From positions 1-8,444 of the forward strand of contig JAKATE010000081.1 of assembly GCA_021828085.1 (NCBI GenBank): a stretch of 8,444 nt of DNA. Reading direction: 5' to 3'. Within the stretch, counting starts at the first letter, position 1; each line of letters starts with the position of its first letter. The DNA comes from Thermoplasmata archaeon (GTDB taxonomy: Archaea; Thermoplasmatota; Thermoplasmata; Lutacidiplasmatales; UBA184). Under the pieces are notes generated by a model. It was not told the DNA's origin and did not search any database. It saw only the letters and a program-made list of their open reading frames with translations. A program made the position numbers and the translations under genes. Shown here piece by piece: positions 6,031-8,444 of this stretch.

Positions 6031-6048
6031 GGCCCCTCGCGAGGGGCC
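6031..6048. repeat. Perfect 18-bp palindrome between promoter and malic enzyme start
   Basis: GGCCCCTCGCGAGGGGCC is its own reverse complement. It lies about 6-23 bases downstream of the predicted transcription start and 15 bases before the ATG. As DNA it could be an operator for a dimeric regulator; as RNA it could fold as a seven-pair stem with a CGCG loop in the leader. No second copy was found in the window. Confidence 0.55.
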
Positions 6049-6063
6049 CGGGTCGTGGTCCGA

Positions 6064-7488
6064 ATGGTGGAGGTGCTCCCCCGCTCCCGTCCGGGGACCG
6101 AGGAGGGTCGCAAGAGCGACCACGAGCTCGAGGAGGCCCGGGCGCGGGAGGCGGAGGAGGAGACCCGGGGGCTCTCCGAACGGGCGGTCGACCTCGCGCG
6201 GCACTTCGCCGGCAAGATCGAGGTCATCCCCAAGGTCCCGGTGCGCTCGCTGAAGGACTTCTCCTACTGGTACACCCCGGGCATCGCCCAGGTCTCCCGG
6301 GAGATCCACAAGGACCCGGAGCTCTCCTTCGAGCTCACCGGGCGATGGAACACCATCGCGATCGTGACCGACGGGTCGCGGGTGCTGGGGCTGGGCGACG
6401 TCGGACCGGAGGCCGCCCTCCCGGTGATGGAGGGCAAGGCTCTGCTGTTCAAGTATCTCGGCGGCGTCGACGCCTTCCCGATCCCCATCCGGGCGAAGGA
6501 CCCCAACGCGATCATCGAGACGGTCCAGAGGCTCGAGCCCGCCCTCGGCGGGATCAACTTGGAGGACATCGCGAGCCCGAAGTGCTTCCATATCCTGGAC
6601 GAGCTCCAGAGGACCCTCTCCATCCCGGTCTGGCACGACGACCAGCTGGGGACGGCGGCGGCCACCGTCGCCGGGCTCATCAACGCGCTCGAGCTCACGG
6701 GGAGGAAGATCTGGCAGACGGGGATCGTCCTGCTGGGCGCGGGGGCCGCGAACCAGGCCACCGCCCGCCTCCTGAAGGCGCTCAAGTGCGACATGGGGGC
6801 CCTGACCGTGGTCGACCACCACGGGATCCTCCACTCCGAGCGTGAGGACATCGACGAGCTCATGCTGCGGAACCGGTGGAAGTACGAGCTCGCGCTCTCC
6901 ACGAACGAGGCCCGCGCGCGCGGGTCCCTGAAGGAGGCCCTGGGCGGGGCCGACGTGCTCATCGCGGCCTCGACCCCCGAGCCGGGCCTCATCAAGCCCG
7001 AGTGGATCGCGGGCATGGCCCCGGACCCCATCGTCTTCGCCCTCGCGAACCCCAGCCCCGAGATCTGGCCGGACATCGCGAAGGGCGCGGGGGCGGCGAT
7101 CGTCGCGACGGGGCGCAGCGACTTCCCGAACCAGGTGAACAACTCGCTCATCTTCCCTCCGGTCTTCCGCGGCGTCCTGGACGCCCACGCCAAGGGGATC
7201 CCCGACCTCCTCGCCCTCGAGGCGGCGCAGGAGCTCGCCCGCCAGGCGAAGGTCAAGGGGCTGACGAGGGAGCACATCCTGCCCACCATGGCGGAGGAAG
7301 GGGTCTTCCCCGAGATCGCCGCCTCGGTGGCCACGAAAGCGGTCGAGCTGGGCCTCGCGCGGGCCAAGCGCAGCCGGGAGGAGTTCCTCCAGCTGGCGCA
7401 GGCCCGGATGGCGCGGCCCAAGGAGCTCGCCCACGTCCTGATGAAGAACGGCCTCCTTCCCCCCATGCCCGGGCAGGAGGTCGTCTGA
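6064..7488 (+). CDS. Malic enzyme (malate dehydrogenase, oxaloacetate-decarboxylating)
   Basis: It converts malate to pyruvate and CO2 with reduction of NAD(P)+, linking the TCA cycle to pyruvate and NAD(P)H supply in the cytoplasm. ATG at 6064 gives 474 residues; an in-frame ATG at 5935 is rejected because it precedes the candidate TATA box and adds non-conserved sequence. Family motifs appear in order: Y-W-Y-T-P-G-I-A (68-75, catalytic Tyr70), G-D-V-G-P-E-A-A-L-P-V-M-E-G-K-A-L-L-F-K (111-130, Lys125), I-N-L-E-D-I-A (164-170), P-V-W-H-D-D-Q-L-G-T-A (188-198, metal/active-site acids), the dinucleotide loop L-L-G-A-G-A-A-N (223-230), F-A-L-A-N-P-S-P-E (325-333), and G-R-S-D-F-P-N-Q-V-N-N-S-L (350-362). 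Residues 11-45 form a charged helical extension before the usual family start. DDQ is followed by Leu-Gly where relatives usually have His or Gln. Length is slightly above the small bacterial/archaeal form (about 400-440). NAD versus NADP preference cannot be decided. Confidence 0.94.
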   Translation: MVEVLPRSRPGTEEGRKSDHELEEARAREAEEETRGLSERAVDLARHFAGKIEVIPKVPVRSLKDFSYWYTPGIAQVSREIHKDPELSFELTGRWNTIAIVTDGSRVLGLGDVGPEAALPVMEGKALLFKYLGGVDAFPIPIRAKDPNAIIETVQRLEPALGGINLEDIASPKCFHILDELQRTLSIPVWHDDQLGTAAATVAGLINALELTGRKIWQTGIVLLGAGAANQATARLLKALKCDMGALTVVDHHGILHSEREDIDELMLRNRWKYELALSTNEARARGSLKEALGGADVLIAASTPEPGLIKPEWIAGMAPDPIVFALANPSPEIWPDIAKGAGAAIVATGRSDFPNQVNNSLIFPPVFRGVLDAHAKGIPDLLALEAAQELARQAKVKGLTREHILPTMAEEGVFPEIAASVATKAVELGLARAKRSREEFLQLAQARMARPKELAHVLMKNGLLPPMPGQEVV

Positions 7489-7547
7489 GCTCCTCCCCTG
7501 GGGAGCGAGCGAGCAGGCGAGCGACGAACATGGGCACGGACGATAGA

Positions 7548-7557
7548 GGAGAAGGAG
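7548..7557 (+). promoter_or_regulatory. Ribosome binding site of the acetyltransferase gene
   Basis: GGAGAAGGAG ends five bases before the ATG at 7563 and is the clearest Shine-Dalgarno sequence in the window. It decides the start in favour of 7563 over the in-frame ATG at 7530, which has no such sequence. Confidence 0.7.
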
Positions 7558-7562
7558 CAGCG

Positions 7563-8105
7563 ATGTCGGAGAGCAGGGCCGCGAGGTTGATCGAGGAGGC
7601 CGCCGCCAGCCACAAGGAGACCGGGCACCGCATCACGGTGCGCCCGGCGAAGACCCCGGACATCCCGGCGCTTGCCGGGCTCCTGGTGCGGCTCAAGAGG
7701 CTCAACGAGGAGTTCGACCCGCTGCTCAAGGTGCGCGTCGACGCCGAGAAGCAGGCCGTGACCGTGCTCGAGGCCGCCCTCCAGGACCCGAGGATGCTGA
7801 TCCTCGCCGGAGAGGGGACCGGGCCCGACCAGGGGAAGATCGTGGGCGTGGTCCGCGCCGCGCTGCGGGACCGCGTCTTCTACACGCCCGAGGTCGAGGG
7901 CGTCATCCTGGACATCTACCTGCTACCGGCGTTCCGCAGGAAGAACGTCGGGGAGTACCTCCTCGCGGAGACCGTGCGGCACCTGAAGGAGCTCGGCGCC
8001 GGCATCGTGACCGCGGAGTTCCCCGCCCAGAACCAGATCGCCGTCCGGTTCTACGCGAAGCGCGGCTTCCGCCCGCTCAACTCCAAGCACGCGAAGATCA
8101 TCTAG
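7563..8105 (+). CDS. GNAT-family N-acetyltransferase
   Basis: ATG at 7563, five bases after a good ribosome binding site, gives 180 residues ending with TAG at 8103-8105. Beta strand I-T-V-R-P-A-K-T-P-D-I-P-A-L-A (24-38) is the usual GNAT opening. The acetyl-CoA motif A region is V-I-L-D-I-Y-L-L-P-A-F-R-R-K-N-V-G-E-Y-L-L (114-134), with R-R-K-N-V-G as the pyrophosphate-binding loop (consensus R/Q-x-x-G-x-G/A, last position Glu here). F-P-A-Q-N-Q-I-A-V-R-F-Y-A-K-R-G-F-R-P-L (153-172) is motif B with the common N...A..FY...GF pattern. The first 22 residues are a charged helix not needed for the core. The acceptor substrate (protein, amino acid or drug) cannot be told. It lies 74 bases after the malic enzyme in the same direction and may share its transcript, although its own strong binding site allows independent translation. 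Confidence 0.88.
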   Translation: MSESRAARLIEEAAASHKETGHRITVRPAKTPDIPALAGLLVRLKRLNEEFDPLLKVRVDAEKQAVTVLEAALQDPRMLILAGEGTGPDQGKIVGVVRAALRDRVFYTPEVEGVILDIYLLPAFRRKNVGEYLLAETVRHLKELGAGIVTAEFPAQNQIAVRFYAKRGFRPLNSKHAKII

Positions 8106-8150
8106 CGGGCCCCGCCCCCGCCTCCGTGCCTGGACCCGGACCCCCCCACG

Positions 8151-8170
8151 CTCGCGCGTCAAGGCGCGAG
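8151..8170. terminator. Hairpin between convergent genes, stop codon in loop
   Basis: CTCGCGC (8151-8157) pairs perfectly with GCGCGAG (8164-8170) around the loop GTCAAG. The loop contains TCA, the minus-strand TGA stop of the leftward gene. The hairpin lies 46 bases after the acetyltransferase stop. It is symmetric and could mark the end of both transcripts. There is no T-tract, so termination is inferred only from position and stem quality. Confidence 0.4.
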
Positions 8171-8444
8171 AGGGAGGCCCGTCCTCCCGGGCGTCGGAGC
8201 GGCTGGCGTCCGCGTCCCGCCGTAGCGCTGGTCCGTGGCCACGCGCATGGCCAGGTCGGGGTGCTCCTCCATGACCTCCCTCCAGGAGGCGAAGTGCTCC
8301 AGGCGCCACAGCGTCCGGGGCGGCTCGTCGCCGTACTCCTCCATCGTGTGGACGACGAACGTGTGCGGCCCCTCGCACCGGTAGAGCGTCCGCTCCTGCG
8401 AGAGCGGGCCCTCGGCCGGGAACGCGGTCGCGGTCGGGGAGGTG
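8159..8444 (-). CDS. Unrecognised protein, C-terminal 94 residues (5' end outside window)
   Basis: The minus-strand frame is open from the right window edge to TGA at 8161-8159. The visible 94 residues include a compact, protein-like stretch R-T-L-Y-R-C-E-G-P-H-T-F-V-V-H-T-M (about 18-34) followed by R-T-L-W-R-L-E-H-F-A-S-W-R-E-V-M (44-59) and H-P-D-L-A-M-R-V (62-69). The last 20 or so residues are a Thr/Pro-rich tail. An internal ATG at 8344 could start a 61-residue product, but it lacks a ribosome binding site and the reading frame with sensible composition extends upstream of it, so I treat it as an internal Met. I do not recognise the family; the short alternating strand and amphipathic helix could be a small alpha/beta domain. 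It converges with the acetyltransferase gene. Confidence 0.55.
   Translation of the reverse strand, partial: TSPTATAFPAEGPLSQERTLYRCEGPHTFVVHTMEEYGDEPPRTLWRLEHFASWREVMEEHPDLAMRVATDQRYGGTRTPAAPTPGRTGLPLAP

Noticed and set aside
5935..6063. N-terminal extension of the malic enzyme from ATG 5935
   Set aside because: It would start upstream of the best TATA-like box and includes the 6031-6048 palindrome. The added residues are Gly/Pro/Arg-rich and not part of the family.
5998..7434. A 478-codon minus-strand frame antisense to the malic enzyme
   Set aside because: Low-complexity Asp/Arg/Gly/Leu-rich translation; the plus strand encodes all malic enzyme motifs.
7493..7505. CTCCCC-T-GGGGAG inverted repeat after the malic enzyme stop as a terminator
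   Set aside because: The loop is a single base, so only about four pairs could form, and no T-tract follows.
1..8444. CRISPR array, tRNA/rRNA, insertion sequence or defence island
   Set aside because: No regularly spaced direct repeats, tRNA-like cloverleaf sequence, transposase motifs or flanking inverted repeats were seen. The HD protein alone is not enough to call a defence system.

Overview
The window is very GC-rich (about 70% by eye), with almost every third codon position G or C. As a result all six frames stay open for long stretches, and most of the long frames are antisense or frame-shifted shadows. I judge the source to be an archaeon, most likely a high-GC Thermoplasmatota/Euryarchaeota-type lineage. 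This is inference. It rests on an M1 aminopeptidase with an archaeal tricorn-interacting-factor-like C-terminal domain, on short AT-rich TATA-like boxes about 25-28 bases upstream of candidate starts, and on little Shine-Dalgarno signal in front of most genes. A high-GC bacterium cannot be excluded.

Left part (1-1248, plus strand): the 3' portion of an M1 zinc aminopeptidase gene, cut off by the window edge. Six bases later comes a small three-helix membrane protein of the DUF202/YidH family. A 79-base gap containing a perfect 18-bp palindrome (1306-1323) separates these from the genes converging on them.

Centre (1328-5916, minus strand): a leftward block. Read 5'->3' on the minus strand it is (a) an unrecognised acidic, coiled-coil-rich protein (5916-5269); (b) a possible 42-residue leader ORF (5191-5063) whose stop overlaps the next start as GTGA; (c) a 656-residue HD-domain phosphohydrolase of the SAMHD1/COG1078 type with a long C-terminal extension (5066-3096); (d) an alpha/beta-hydrolase-fold protein whose nucleophile position is Gly instead of Ser (3011-2109); (e) a class I SAM-dependent methyltransferase whose start is one base after the stop of (d) (2107-1328). 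Hairpins after (a) and (c), together with AT-rich boxes, suggest that the block is more than one transcription unit.

Right part (6064-8105, plus strand): a divergent intergenic region with candidate promoters for both directions and a perfect 18-bp palindrome leads into a malic enzyme (malate to pyruvate plus CO2). A GNAT N-acetyltransferase with a clear ribosome binding site follows. A partial minus-strand gene of unknown function (8159 to the right edge) converges on it, and a hairpin carries that gene's stop codon in its loop.

Most of the window looks like ordinary chromosomal housekeeping and accessory metabolism. I see no mobile element, CRISPR array, tRNA or rRNA. The points most worth a second look are the nucleophile-less hydrolase coupled to a methyltransferase, the leader ORF with GTGA overlap before the HD gene, the C-terminal extension of the HD protein, and the palindrome just downstream of the malic enzyme promoter.
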